From Clytia hemisphaerica (taxonomy: Eukaryota; Cnidaria; Hydrozoa; Leptothecata; Clytiidae): a DNA stretch of 64,000 bases. The notes below the pieces were generated by a model. The model was not told where the DNA came from. It was given only the letters and a program-made list of their open reading frames with translations, and searched no databases. This document shows, one piece after another, positions 13,801 through 23,568 of this stretch. The stretch lies in the NCBI GenBank assembly GCA_902728285.1, contig CACVBU010001392.1, positions 221,060-285,059 of the forward strand. The letters are read 5' to 3'. The first letter of the stretch is position 1, and every line of letters begins with the position of its first letter. The position numbers were made by a program, and so were the translations under genes.

Positions 13801-16800
13801 CGTGGATGGGAAGTTAAGAACGAATGAAGCCTGTCGTAATTGCCGAAGCGCTGGAACATACCTATCGAAAAAAATGAGCAATGAGTGAAAAGCTTGAGAA
13901 CTCTAAAATAGGATCTAAAATTGAAGATGAATATTTAAAAAAGTCTAAATATCATTGGGCTATTCCATTAAAAATCCATACAAGGGGGTAGACGAACCTT
14001 TTCAAGTCAAAACAAAATTCTTGGAAATGTGAGGATACCCCATGGAAAATGGCAAAATTTGCAAAGAAACCCTCGGAAAAATTTAATTTTATACTTTAGA
14101 GTGAAGGTGGTCGAACTAAAACATGTCTTTTACCCCCTGGAAATTTTAGAATAACTTTTTACCCCCCTGGAAAATGAAAAAAACATTCTTTTAGACCTCC
14201 TGGAAATTTTTCTAAGGTTACCCCCTGGAAATGTTCGTCCACCCCCCCCCCCCTGTATGGAGATAAAATGGAATGGCCCATTTTCATAATTGAAAATTTA
14301 ACAACACGCACGACTCTCATTATATTACAGTTGACTCTTCGAGGTCAACACATAAATGAATTCTATTCGAATTACGGAGAGATTCAAATTATAGAAAGTA
14401 TGTAATAAGAGCTCTCCTTGACGGTTAATTAGCTCGAGTTATATAAAGATCCGAGTAATAAGTTCAAATTAGCGTGAGTCAACTGCACTTTTAATTAATC
14501 CGACATTTCAAATTTGTGAGACATAATTAACTTACAGATCATTACAAATACAAATGATTGGTCGATTCAAAATAAAGTCTCTCTTTTTCTTCTTTTTTCC
14601 TTTGGCACCTTTCCGGTTACCGGCTAAAATGAATGAAAACAAAGTAACTAAATAGAAAAGAAAGAGCACTACTACTAGATGACTGCGATGTCTTCCCGGG
14701 GGGAGGGGCACTCGATTCAAAAACGACCATACGTGCAGCCCAAAATTAGGCCTTCGAAAGCGGACCCTTAAAGTGCAGATAAAATTTTGGAAAATTTGAG
14801 AACATTTGGGCGAACATTTTCTTGAAAATCTTTGACCAATTTCAGGCAAAATATGGTCAAATTTTCCAAACCCTTAGAATGCATTTTTTCTCACTTTTGC
14901 TAATTTCGACCCTTACCGCGCACTTTGGGAAGCTCGGAAAATATACCCTTAAGGGCCGCACGTATGGTAGGTCATATACCTTGAGTGCCCCCCCTCGGGA
15001 TGTCTCGATGTTTAGTCCGTCAGGGGGGACACAAATCAAAACAACAAAAGGATCAAACATCAGAGAATGGAACATTCTTTGCGAAAGACGGTTACACAAA
15101 CTCTGATACAGTGGAGTCTTCATAGCTCGAACCTCTGTAACTGGCATGTCTCCTTAAGGGCTCTGACCATAGTCGAAAAGTTGATTTTAGTATTTGAACA
15201 GTTAATTTTTTCATTGCAATTCGTAAATTTTCAGACTCAAGGATAATTGGCCTAACAGAAAATGTATAACATGCCACAGTTTTGTGTGCTACATCAAGCA
15301 GAAATTTTTACGTGGCAAATACTAAAATCTCACTATGGTCAGAGCCCTTAACTCTTGTCTCTTCAGCTAATAATGCCTTACCTTACTCCATAACTTGAAA
15401 TTTCCACAATTCGAAATTTGTGATCCACGTGGGTGTTCGAGCTATGGAGACTCCACTGTAGTTTGAAAAAGGGCCAACAACCGAAAGTGTTCTACTGAAA
15501 AAGTTGTTATTTATTAAGAACAAAGTGGTATAAAGATCACCTACAGTTATCAGTTGTCTTGCAGAGTTCTGTTAGAATATTGATTGCAGCCTAAAATGAA
15601 GTGTATTATGTATCTGGAAATCTCTACAGCTACGGTTAAAGTGGCGAGGGAAATGGCGAGTAAAGCAAGTAATGGCGGGTGAAAGCAAGTTCGATATTTG
15701 ACGTACGGCATTTTGTCGACTTTGCTTATACGGTGTTTTGGTGTTTTTCCCGTACAGAGCAAAGTAGACAACGACATGTCGCCTTTGGTGACGACCCGCA
15801 CGGGCAGCCCCGCAACCGTAGCCGTAGAATATCTCCGATACATAATCTCTCTACTAAGTTATCTCTTAGGGTGATTCTGCCTAAAAGTCAAAATGATGGG
15901 ATAAACCTAGTTATAAAGCCTTGACAAATTCTATCACACCATGATAAATTAAAAGAGAAGATTAGAAAAAAGGCATGATAGAGAAAGAGATTGTTGGAAA
16001 GATAATCAAAAGAACATACAGCGGGAGCTCCATCAATTTCATCAATGATCAAACAATTTGGTTTCTTGTGACTAGTGACTGTAGCTTTCATTTGAACCGA
16101 TGATTCGATTCGATTGCGAAATATCTCTGTTGAACGATCGTCACTGAAAATGGACATTCAAAAAAATGGAAATATTTTTCTGTATAGAGTTAAGTATTTC
16201 AAACATCCAATGAAAGAAGTTTAGGGTCTGATTTTGTTTCTTATTTGACTCGAACGGCCACATAGGGCCGTTAGCAAGGTGACCTTGCGGTGCCCTAGAT
16301 TCAAAAGGGTCAAAGCAAGGATCGGATATAAAGTAAAACTTCAAGCTGTTTCCAAACTCACAGATGGTGGATTGGGCTTTTCTAGAAATAGTCCGTGCCC
16401 CCCTGTTGAGGATATCGGATATCCAGGTTATCTGATATTCCGATGGCGGATTGGCGGCCGCCCACGCTAAAGCTCTAAAGGAGCGGGCCAATTTCCCATC
16501 GGAGAGGAATGATAGTCGGCCTTTGATGTGCCTCACCCCCAGTCGGGTTCAACAGCCCTTGTACGTAAACCTATAAATATTTCGGTTGGACCCGCCAATC
16601 CCCGAAAACGAGGGCTGGGTTACCAGACCTCCCGTTACAAAATTCTTTGACGCAGTCCTTCCAGATGTTGAAAATTTTCCCGACCTTCAGAGCTTTAGCG
16701 TGTCGGATGAAAATTTCACCATCTGGGTGCCAGATAAATATCCAGGGGGTTAAAGATTTTTGTTCAAAAATGGATATCCAGGGGGTTAAATATCTAAAAG

Positions 16801-19800
16801 GGAGCGGATATCCAGGGGTAAAGTGTCTTTTCAAGTAAAAAAATACGATATCCAGGGGTAAGCATCTTTATAAGAGAGGATATCCAGGGGGTTGAGCATA
16901 TTTTTAAGAGTGGATATCCAGGGGGTTTTTACTAATAAAGTAGGATATCCAGGGGGTTCGATACTTCGAAAAATCAATATCCTCAGTTGAGCATATTTTT
17001 AAGCCCATTGCATTGTTTTGTATGTAAAAAAAACAATAGAACTTTTTAGTTGACCATCAGAGCTTTTTTAAACTTCTTAACTTATGCCGTTCGTATCCAA
17101 ACAATGAACACAAGACACTGCTACATACCTGGCATTCATTTCAATGACGTTATATCCAGCATGTTTCGAAATGACATGCGCTAATGTCGTCTTACCAAGC
17201 CCTGGGTTTCCACAGAGCAAAGCAATCTGAAAGAAAAATGTTCAATTGCTTTACTATCGGTGTAAATAATCACAGTTATTAGGACGATCCTGCCGATGCA
17301 CCGAACTGTCCGGTGCCCAGTGCCGAAAAGTATCATCAAATTGCTTTACTATCGGTACATTCCTAATTCCTACTTTGTAAGGAGTATGACCCATCCCCCA
17401 ATGGGGAAGGCTCATATGATCAATATCAAACTTTGAGCGTGCGCCACGATCGCTTCTTTATAATCGAAGTATCTACCTTAAAGGCTCTGACCATAGTCGG
17501 AAAATTTGATTTTAGTATTTGAACATAAAAGTTATATTTCAGGTTCTTTAACACTTTTAACAAAGAATTGCCTTTATAAATTACTTTTTAATCAAATCCC
17601 TTAAGAGTAATTAAGAATTTAATTGCACAAATGACGTTATGAACTTTAAAAAGACGTTAATAATATGTTGCATCACCTTCTTTTATAAAAAGTGCTAAGT
17701 TTTAATGGGTAATTAACCTTTTTGTTTCGAAGTTTTTTCAAACTGTCCGCAAAGAATTGAACTGTTTTAAATTTTTCGGAAAATTTTTCTAAATTAATGC
17801 ATCAAAAGTTATGGCTGTTTTCTATGAAAAATTGGGATGGAAAATTGGTCAAAAAGCACTATTTTCAAGTTTTTGAAGCAAATAAGCTTTTAGAAAAATT
17901 TTCCGAAAAAATAACTTTAGTTCTATAAAAGATACACCTATATATGTATAAATATGGTATTATATCAGGGGTGGTCAAAGCAAATTTTTCAGAAAATGAG
18001 CTAGAATGCTAAACAACCCTGACCCGAAAAATGGAATGTACCTTCATTTTCGGTCTTCCCTTTTTATCATGAACCTAAAATGGAAAAGAAAAATAGGAAA
18101 ATCATTTTGGTTTTCTACTGGTTATAATAGAAACACTTAGGTTAAGAAGAGACAAAGGCTTTATACGAGGTAGTAAGGAAAAGAGCAGTTAATGAAGAAA
18201 ATTCGGCAGTTGGCATTAAGATAAAAATCATTTGCATGGGTCACAATTAAAAAGTCTCATTCTATTTTAAGTGATGTTATAAAATTTTCGAGGAAAGCCA
18301 TTTAATTGATTCACAAGAACTGGCAAATATTTGAAGGATGATGCAAAGAATGCCAGACTCTAAATAAGGCTCTAGATGGTGAAACACGTTTTTTTATAAG
18401 ATCCAAAATCTTTGAAGCCTTTGGATGTTTTGAGTTTTCAAAATGTTCTAACATGTAATTATTTCCACCATTTTAAGAGTATTTTTGTCCATTTTCCTAT
18501 GAAACAAAACCTTAACTTGTTCTTAATATTCTGGTTTATTAGTTTGTTCTAAAAAAAACGTGTAAAAGGAAGGCAAGGAATAAAATTAATACCAGCTCCT
18601 CTTCCAAAATAGCTTGTCTACTTGCAAACGTTGATTTAGTGAAATCTCTCCGTTTAAACTTGCCGCCATCTTGTTTCTTGAATCCACCATCTTTATTTTG
18701 AAATTTGTTATTGTTGTTGTTATTGGTGAAACGTTTTGTATTGATTGCTTTCCCTTCGTGAAAAACAACGTTATCCCAGAGCTTCAACCATTTCAATAAA
18801 AGTCGGTTTGTTCCCTAAACAATAGAGAGGGAGTTTAGTCTAAAGAATCCTACATTTGCAAAAAATAGACAAAAAGAACGACAGGTTACGCAATCCACAG
18901 CCCCAAACCGGATAGTTTGTCCACCCCATGTTTTGATCCTCTTTGTTCATTACAAAGATTAACTACACATGGTTTAGAGAACGACAAATTGCGCATGGGT
19001 GTTATAATGAAGGATTCTTTACAGGAGCAGACTGAGAAGTGCTTTTGTGAGATAATCAGATCCTTTAAAATATTTGGCTAAAAGATATCTTGTGTTCACC
19101 GAACCACCTCATATTTTCCGCCTCTAAAATGTTTTATTGAGGGATTAATTTTGAAAATTCAATATTCAAAAGTGATATTGTAGGTTTCGATTGTGTAAAG
19201 ACCAATTTTTAATAATTTTGAAACCAAACATTTCCAGTCAAGTTTCCAAAACAAGCAATAGGCCGGAGGTGAAAATCTTAGCTTGTGAATTTCTTTGTGA
19301 ATGGTTAAAATCAAAATTCCTCTTTGACATGTTTAGTTTACTAACTAAAAGATTTGAGTAAAAACAAATCATTAGCTATAACAAGTCGACAAGGCACACT
19401 TAAGTCTGAATGAAGTCCATCATTTTTTAAAGATTTATTTCCATTGTTATTCTATTTTCGATATAGTCTTATACAGGTCAATTGTCTAAGAAAGGAGGCA
19501 TGCCTCTATGCTGACAAAGCAGAATAAACAATGGAATTTCTAAAAATCTGTGCTTGTGCTGCACTGAAAGGGGATAAAGTGTTAATTTTCTTGGGTAAGC
19601 AAATGGTAGTAGATTCGTTAAATGGTGTTTCTTAATTAAGTATAATTATTTAAAAAATCAGAACGATACTTACATCATCACTTAGAAGTTCAGTGTATTT
19701 ATGAGGGGAATATTTATCCACCCATAAAGCCAGGTCTTTTGTCCCTCTTATGTCAGGAACACGACGATCAGAACTAAAAAGTAAAATGAATTTCATAACA

Positions 19801-22800
19801 TTGAACGAAGTGAACCTCGCAATATATGGTGAACTTGGTGAATTTGATTGCTCGTTGTTGTCAGGGCCCAAAAATGCACACAAAAACTTTTCCCAAAAAT
19901 ACTCTTTAATCCTCGACAGATAATCATAATTGTATAATTATTTGTCAACATATGAAAATCAATGTTACCTGTTAATGGCACGGCGCTGGATTAAATTCTG
20001 ATGTCTCTAAAATTTAAAAATACAACAGAAAGTTAAACTTTGCAGGAAAAATCTATATTAAAAATTAATCAAATCATGAACTGATCTATAATAAAGAGTT
20101 GACTCAATATCTATCAAACTCAAGAGTTTCATTGGTGCTCTGGCACCAATCTTCAGTGAAATCATCAAATCAAAATGTTAAAATTCAGGATTTTGAAGGC
20201 TTTCTCAGATGCTATAAAGGTAAAATGTCAACCTTTTCATTGACTTCTGAGAGCAGATCTTCAAATGGAACGGAGAGCAAATTCAACCGACCATCTGTAT
20301 CACGAAATGTGACCTGAAATAAAAATGAACATTTATTCTTAAAATTTTACCAACATTTTAACTAAAATTACACAAACTATACAGTCTTACCGCTTAGCAA
20401 TCCTAATCATCAACAAACCCAAAAGGCTGTAAACGCAAAGGCATTGAAATGAGAATGTTGTTATTTTAAATTTAGCAACTACAGTGCTAAAAGCAAAGAG
20501 CTGTACACAAATTTACACTAGAAATTAGCCAAGATTCTTTAAAATTTTGCAGCATTTTTAAACAGAGCCTCATTTTGTACTTTGTAATGAGGGAAAACTG
20601 TCTGGAATGGCAATACACTGAACGCTGTTGCAAACTGAAAAAATAAAAATAAGGCATACCTTTGACTTTTCGTGTTCAGTATCAGGTGACAATTTCAAGA
20701 AAACCCGATCACCTTCTGTATTTGTTACATTCACCATGTCATACCCAAGTAAAGGTCTACGAAAAACACGTTGTCTTGTATTATTGTATTGCTGTTCATC
20801 AAAATCATCTGCATCATCCTCTATATTGCCTTGTAATCTTTGTCTCAATTCTGATAATTCTTTTGAAGCTTGACTTTGAGGTGTTATTGTTTCTGATGGT
20901 GGTGATGGTTCATCAAATTTCAACTTTTTTGTACATTTTTCTAATAATCAAAAGGTAAGGAGAAGAAATGTATAACCAAGTGCTTAAAAGTGGCACCATC
21001 CATTTAGAGTTGCTTTCGTCAGGGAGGAGTAACTTTCATAGCCTCCTACCAGGGAACTCTTCTGATCTGCAAGCTTTAGTTTAAATCATGCTAGCTGGCT
21101 TAAAATGTAATGTAAAAATGTCACGTTGCAGTATTCTGACTTACAAATATAAATTATAATTCTAGGATGAACAAGTGATACTTTTATGGACCTACCTGGT
21201 TATGCATTTAACACATATATAATTGATATCTACGTGAGCTTGACCATTAAACAATCATTCAGAACACAAATAGTGACGATCTATTAAAATTAGTCGTTTG
21301 TTTCTTATAAAAAAAACGCTTGGAAACCAAAATTTCATGCTCTTGAAATATTCTTTCATATTCAAGACTTCGTGAGCAAAAAAAACATATATCTCATAAA
21401 AAAATTGAGTAATTTGGCTAAGAACATTGATGTATGCTTATTAATAGTGATTCTTATAGATAAAAATGCGTTTTTTGAGCTGAAAAAATATTTTTTTACA
21501 AAAATCTGCTTGAGCCATCTTTTACCTAATTTCATGCAAAAAACCCTTTTTTTAGCCGTTTTTTAGCTGAAATTTACCCAAAAATCTTTTTTCGAAAAAT
21601 CAAGCTCCATCACATTCGAGGGTTTATAGTTATGCATCTTTGTGCAAAAAATCATAAAGAATGAAAGAGCCAATCTCGAGAAAAGCTTATACCTAAGTAA
21701 TTTATAATGTGCTTATAAAAAAATATCGAATTCGGCCAGTTTTTCTATAAAAACACGCAAAGCAACCAAAATTGCATGGCTAACACAGATATTCTTCAAA
21801 AGTAAGCCCTCATGAGCAAAAAAAAACATATATCTCATAAAAAAATTGAGTAATTTGACTAAGAACATTGCCAAGCAACCAAAATTTCATATCTAGACCT
21901 ACTTTCATGCAAAAAATCAGAAAAAATTAATGATCCAATTTTTCACAAAGTCTGAAAAACCCGTATTTTAGCCGTTTTTTGGCCCAAATTTGCCCAAAAT
22001 TTGTTTTTTTGAAAATCGAGCTCCGTCACATTTTGGCCACCATCATTTTGCACCTTTATACCAAAAATCAAAAGATTCCTATGATTCAATCCTGAGAAAA
22101 GTTGGTAACAGACAAACAAACGAACGAACGAACGGACGGACGGACGAACAAACACAGGTTAACTTATAGGACCTCCACCCCACCGGGGTAGGTCCAAAAA
22201 TGTGCAATCTGGTTGCTATGAAAGTTAACCCTGATTGACAGCAGTATCTTAAATCTTAATATCAAACATTTGGTTGTGTTATAAAAGAGAGCTTTCCATC
22301 ATGTTTACGTGCTTCCGCCATTCTCTTTTCTGTTAAAATTTCTACCTCTCCAATTATTAAAATAGAATATTTTTAAATGGTTCTTGATAAAAATATATAC
22401 CAAAATCATAATTAGTAGCTTTCAACAATACCCTGTAAATTGTGGTAACAGAGACCTTTTTCCATTAACAAAGAGGCATATATCAATTTGAAAATATTAA
22501 ATGATCATCTGTTAGGCAAAATTCAAATGGTACTTATTTTTGAAAGAAATAGGATTTTTAATTTAATAAATACCTTTCATTGGTGAATTATTTTCTTTGA
22601 TGCTGGCCCCTTTTGATGATTCTTTTTTCTTATCTTCTTCGTCACTGTACATTAATTCATCATCATCTGATTCCAAGAAGGTGGAAGTTCTCTTCAAACT
22701 GCCTTTCAAAAGTGATCGGTCAAGTTCATTTGCAGTTTTGGTTGTCTTGTTTTCAACAGTGAAATCAACCTTATCTGTTTGAAGAAACATTAAAAAAATC

Positions 22801-23568
22801 GAGTTACTTATTCTTTTTTTGATGTTTTTTTTCATGACATTGAATGTAGAAAAAATTTCCAAGAGCTTTCTAAAAGAGGCCCCCCAGCGGTAAGTCTGGT
22901 CACTGTATAATGCAATTTTTTGTCTTTTTAAATCTCACGATCGCAAAAATCAGCAAAAAAAAATGGATAATCACACATCCTTTTGAAAAAGTCCAAATCA
23001 TGCATCACGGCTAAAAAATCTTTCAAATGACAATCACGATTTGCCTTCTGATCTCGCAATCACGAAAAAATAATTTCCAAATCACGTAATCACGCTAGAA
23101 AAAGTCCCAAACAGCCCTTATGATAACCGCTTGGGGGCCTCTTAAAATGGTTGTTTCTCAAAAAGTGAGTTTGAAGGTCATACTCAGTACGGTTTGTAAG
23201 ACACACACTCTGTTAGTTATAAGAATAAATTCTTACATCAGCCAGTTTCAATGAAGGTTGGTCGGCCATAATAACCTTTTCGACTGTAGCTACCAATTGC
23301 CACACAGGCAATTTTTGTCTGTTTATCACGACCCTAAACCCCAAACTAAGTGTCAAAAAGATTGAATCTTGTTTTAGGGGGATAATTAAGTAATCAAATG
23401 GTAAGCATGTCTACCGTAAAAAGGGTGTATATTTGACTTACCATTCTTTTTCTTTGTTGTATTTTCATTTTCAAATTCCTCCATCATTTCAAATTCATCT
23501 TGAAAACGATTCTCATACAAATCGTAATCATCCTGGTCTAAAAAATCTTCAGGATCAGGATAATCCAT
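1882..23568 (-). CDS. CHTF18: Chromosome transmission fidelity protein 18 homologue (alternative RFC clamp loader), complete, 21 exons
   Basis: CHTF18 is the AAA+ large subunit of the CTF18-RFC complex, which loads PCNA in the nucleus for leading-strand synthesis and sister-chromatid cohesion. Exons in transcript order: 23568-23442, 22774-22574, 20940-20660, 20313-20233, 20006-19969, 19773-19674, 18814-18593, 18074-18042, 17226-17129, 16143-16020, 15590-15545, 14623-14536, 13861-13768, 12893-12795, 11801-11552, 10627-10404, 9559-9428, 8380-8250, 6748-6614, 4323-4136, 2006-1882. All introns are GT-AG, phases agree, and the sum is 2817 nt: 938 residues plus TGA, close to the usual 950-1000. Visible motifs: acidic N-terminus; [18 protein letters not shown] (exon 6); Walker A GNPGLGKT at about 367-374; Walker B LIIDEID at 425-431; sensor 1 ICICND at 474-479; sensor 2 NDIR near 534-537. 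At the C-terminus are DFFGR and the closing block [14 protein letters not shown], the region known to bind DSCC1-CTF8. Exon 7 carries an Asn/Lys-rich insertion. The start ATG opens the typical acidic N-terminus; UTRs are not resolved. Confidence 0.95.
2534..2630. mobile_element. 97-bp MITE, CCCAGCTGGCAC termini, TA target site
   Basis: Almost the whole element is one inverted repeat with termini CCCAGCTGGCAC. It sits inside the sixth 75-bp repeat unit. The other units show the empty site GTTTATAAGAG, and here it reads GTTTATA-element-TAAGAG, so a TA duplication is directly visible, as for Tc1/mariner-type elements. Internal repeats of ACGTTG occur. Confidence 0.9.
2670..2870. repeat. Dispersed repeat, copy 1 (second copy at 6800-7025)
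   Basis: This block shares long stretches with 6800-7025: TTACAAGCTTTTTCACATT-like, ATATCAGC, AGGCAGACACTG, CTGATATGAAAC and ACTTATGTAAAAATAAAACC. Both copies lie in CHTF18 introns. No coding function is evident. Confidence 0.7.
4919..5039. repeat. 121-bp near-perfect palindrome (hairpin-forming)
   Basis: The two arms start with GTGCAATTAACGATTAATC and are reverse complements with few mismatches, meeting at TCCTTCGGA around 4974-4982. It lies in a CHTF18 intron. A partial relative, with the same GTGCAATTAACGATTAATC start, occurs at 6419. It is probably a foldback MITE. Confidence 0.8.
5234..6326. mobile_element. About 1.09-kb inverted-repeat element, TACCCCTTAAAACC family
   Basis: The left end (TACCAGTGAATACCCCTTAA) and right end (reverse complement, TTAAGGGGTATCTACTGGTA) are inverted repeats. 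The motif GGTTTTAAGGGGTA recurs internally near 5960 and 6120 and in duplicate at the left end. No transposase reading frame is present, so it is non-autonomous. It lies wholly in a CHTF18 intron. Confidence 0.65.
6800..7025. repeat. Dispersed repeat, copy 2 (see 2670-2870)
   Basis: Related to 2670-2870 along most of its length but more diverged, with a small local duplication of the 'CTGATATGAAA' stretch. It lies in a CHTF18 intron just upstream (in gene sense) of the exon at 6748-6614. Confidence 0.65.
7826..8181. mobile_element. 356-bp MITE, TACCTTAAGGGAAGAAATTT termini, internal repeats
   Basis: The termini TACCTTAAGGGAAGAAATTT and their reverse complement bound the element. Inside, a motif close to TTTCGCGGGAATTTAATTTC is repeated about five times in one orientation. 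It lies in a CHTF18 intron, about 70 bp from the exon at 8250-8380. No ORF fits a transposase. Confidence 0.8.
8468..8565. mobile_element. 98-bp MITE, second copy of the CCCAGCTGGCAC family
   Basis: Same termini and internal ACGTTG motifs as the copy at 2534-2630. It is inserted into another dispersed repeat that starts near 8439 (TTGAGTCTC, then ACTCGAACCTC) and resumes with ATAACTCGAATTTC. The flanking TA duplication is decayed. Confidence 0.85.
9912..10093. mobile_element. 182-bp foldback MITE with TA target duplication, copy 1
   Basis: The arms are inverted repeats with termini GACCTTTTT and internal TGAATAATTATG. TA flanks both ends. A sister copy lies at 28258-28435. Structure and target fit a Tc1/mariner-type MITE. 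Confidence 0.85.
10146..10314. mobile_element. MITE of the TGGAGTCTCCATAACTCGAA family
   Basis: The left end TGGAGTCTCCATAACTCGAA is mirrored at the right by AGACTCCACTGT, with a TTAACTGAAGGGGCC-like core. Members of this family recur at 15108, 38535, 51229 and 60863; decayed pieces lie at 9744-9900 and around 8439. The core is the unit amplified in the 75-bp array at 2091. Confidence 0.7.
10855..11368. mobile_element. About 514-bp piggyBac-like MITE, GGCTCTGACCATAGT termini
   Basis: The left end AGGCTCTGACCATAGT and right end ACTATGGTCAGAGCCC are inverted repeats; TTAA follows the right end and a decayed CTAA lies at the left. Residual coding similarity to the copy at 15158 (peptide MACYTFSVR in both) suggests descent from a common internal region. 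The inner right part matches 17482-17770 in reverse orientation. Confidence 0.7.
12491..12722. mobile_element. 232-bp MITE, TGACCTTTATATATCCCTG termini
   Basis: A perfect 19-bp terminal inverted repeat, TGACCTTTATATATCCCTG, bounds the element, and less perfect inverted sequence continues inward. It lies in a CHTF18 intron. A diverged relative is at 56088-56338. Confidence 0.85.
13956..14280. mobile_element. 325-bp MITE, TGGGCYATTCCATT termini, GGGGG-rich interior
   Basis: The left end TGGGCTATTCCATT and right end AATGGAATGGCCCA are inverted repeats. The interior repeats CCCCCTGGAAA four to five times. A shorter, diverged copy with the same interior motif order is at 40630-40881. Confidence 0.75.
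14337..14486. mobile_element. About 150-bp MITE, ACAGTTGACTC termini
   Basis: ACAGTTGACTC at the left and GAGTCAACTG at the right are inverted repeats around a core with ATTCGAATTACGG. This is a variant of the ACTCGAAC superfamily. It lies about 50 bp from the CHTF18 exon at 14536-14623. Confidence 0.6.
15108..15459. mobile_element. MITE of the TGGAGTCTCCATAACTCGAA family, interrupted by a second MITE
   Basis: The outer ends ACAGTGGAGTC and GACTCCACTGT are inverted repeats. The core is split at TTAA by the 190-bp element at 15158-15347. Outside that insertion the sequence follows the family consensus. Confidence 0.8.
15158..15347. mobile_element. 190-bp piggyBac-like MITE inserted at TTAA
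   Basis: Terminal inverted repeats start GGGCTCTGACCATAGT. TTAA lies directly on both sides (15154-15157 and 15348-15351), the target duplication expected of piggyBac-type transposons. The host repeat family has CTCCTTAACTC at this point, which is the empty site. Confidence 0.85.
15602..15850. mobile_element. MITE of the TACATAAACTCGCT family, copy 1
   Basis: The ends (TTATGTATC at the left, GATACATAA at the right) are inverted repeats and the interior resembles the copies at 49990 and 52136, with shared ATGTCGCCTTTGGTGACGA-like and GTAGAATATCTCCGATACAT-like segments. It begins about ten bases upstream, in gene sense, of the CHTF18 exon at 15545-15590. Confidence 0.65.
16733..16965. repeat. 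Degenerate tandem repeat of GGATATCCAGGGGGTT
   Basis: Seven copies of a core close to GGATATCCAGGGGGTT are spaced about 30-38 bp apart, with variable A/T-rich linkers. It lies in the CHTF18 intron between the Walker A and Walker B exons. Two weaker cores, GGATATCCAGG and its reverse, lie near 16413-16450. Confidence 0.75.
17482..17775. mobile_element. Partial piggyBac-like MITE, GGCTCTGACCATAGT end
   Basis: It begins with TTAA then AGGCTCTGACCATAGTC, and continues with sequence matching the reverse complement of 11090-11365, including TTAACACTTTTAACAAAG. The other terminus was not found, so it is probably truncated. Confidence 0.6.
21366..22196. repeat. Old repeat with internal direct duplication and a GAAC/GGAC microsatellite end
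   Basis: The roughly 55-bp segment GAGCAAAAAAAACATATATC... occurs at about 21373 and again at about 21814. A following block with TTTTAGCCGTTTTTT also recurs (21552 and 21966). The end at 22106-22154 is a stepped microsatellite of ACAA, GAAC and GGAC units. A reverse-oriented relative of that end is at 37990-38150 (TTCGTTCGTTCGCCCGTC). It lies in a CHTF18 intron. Confidence 0.6.
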
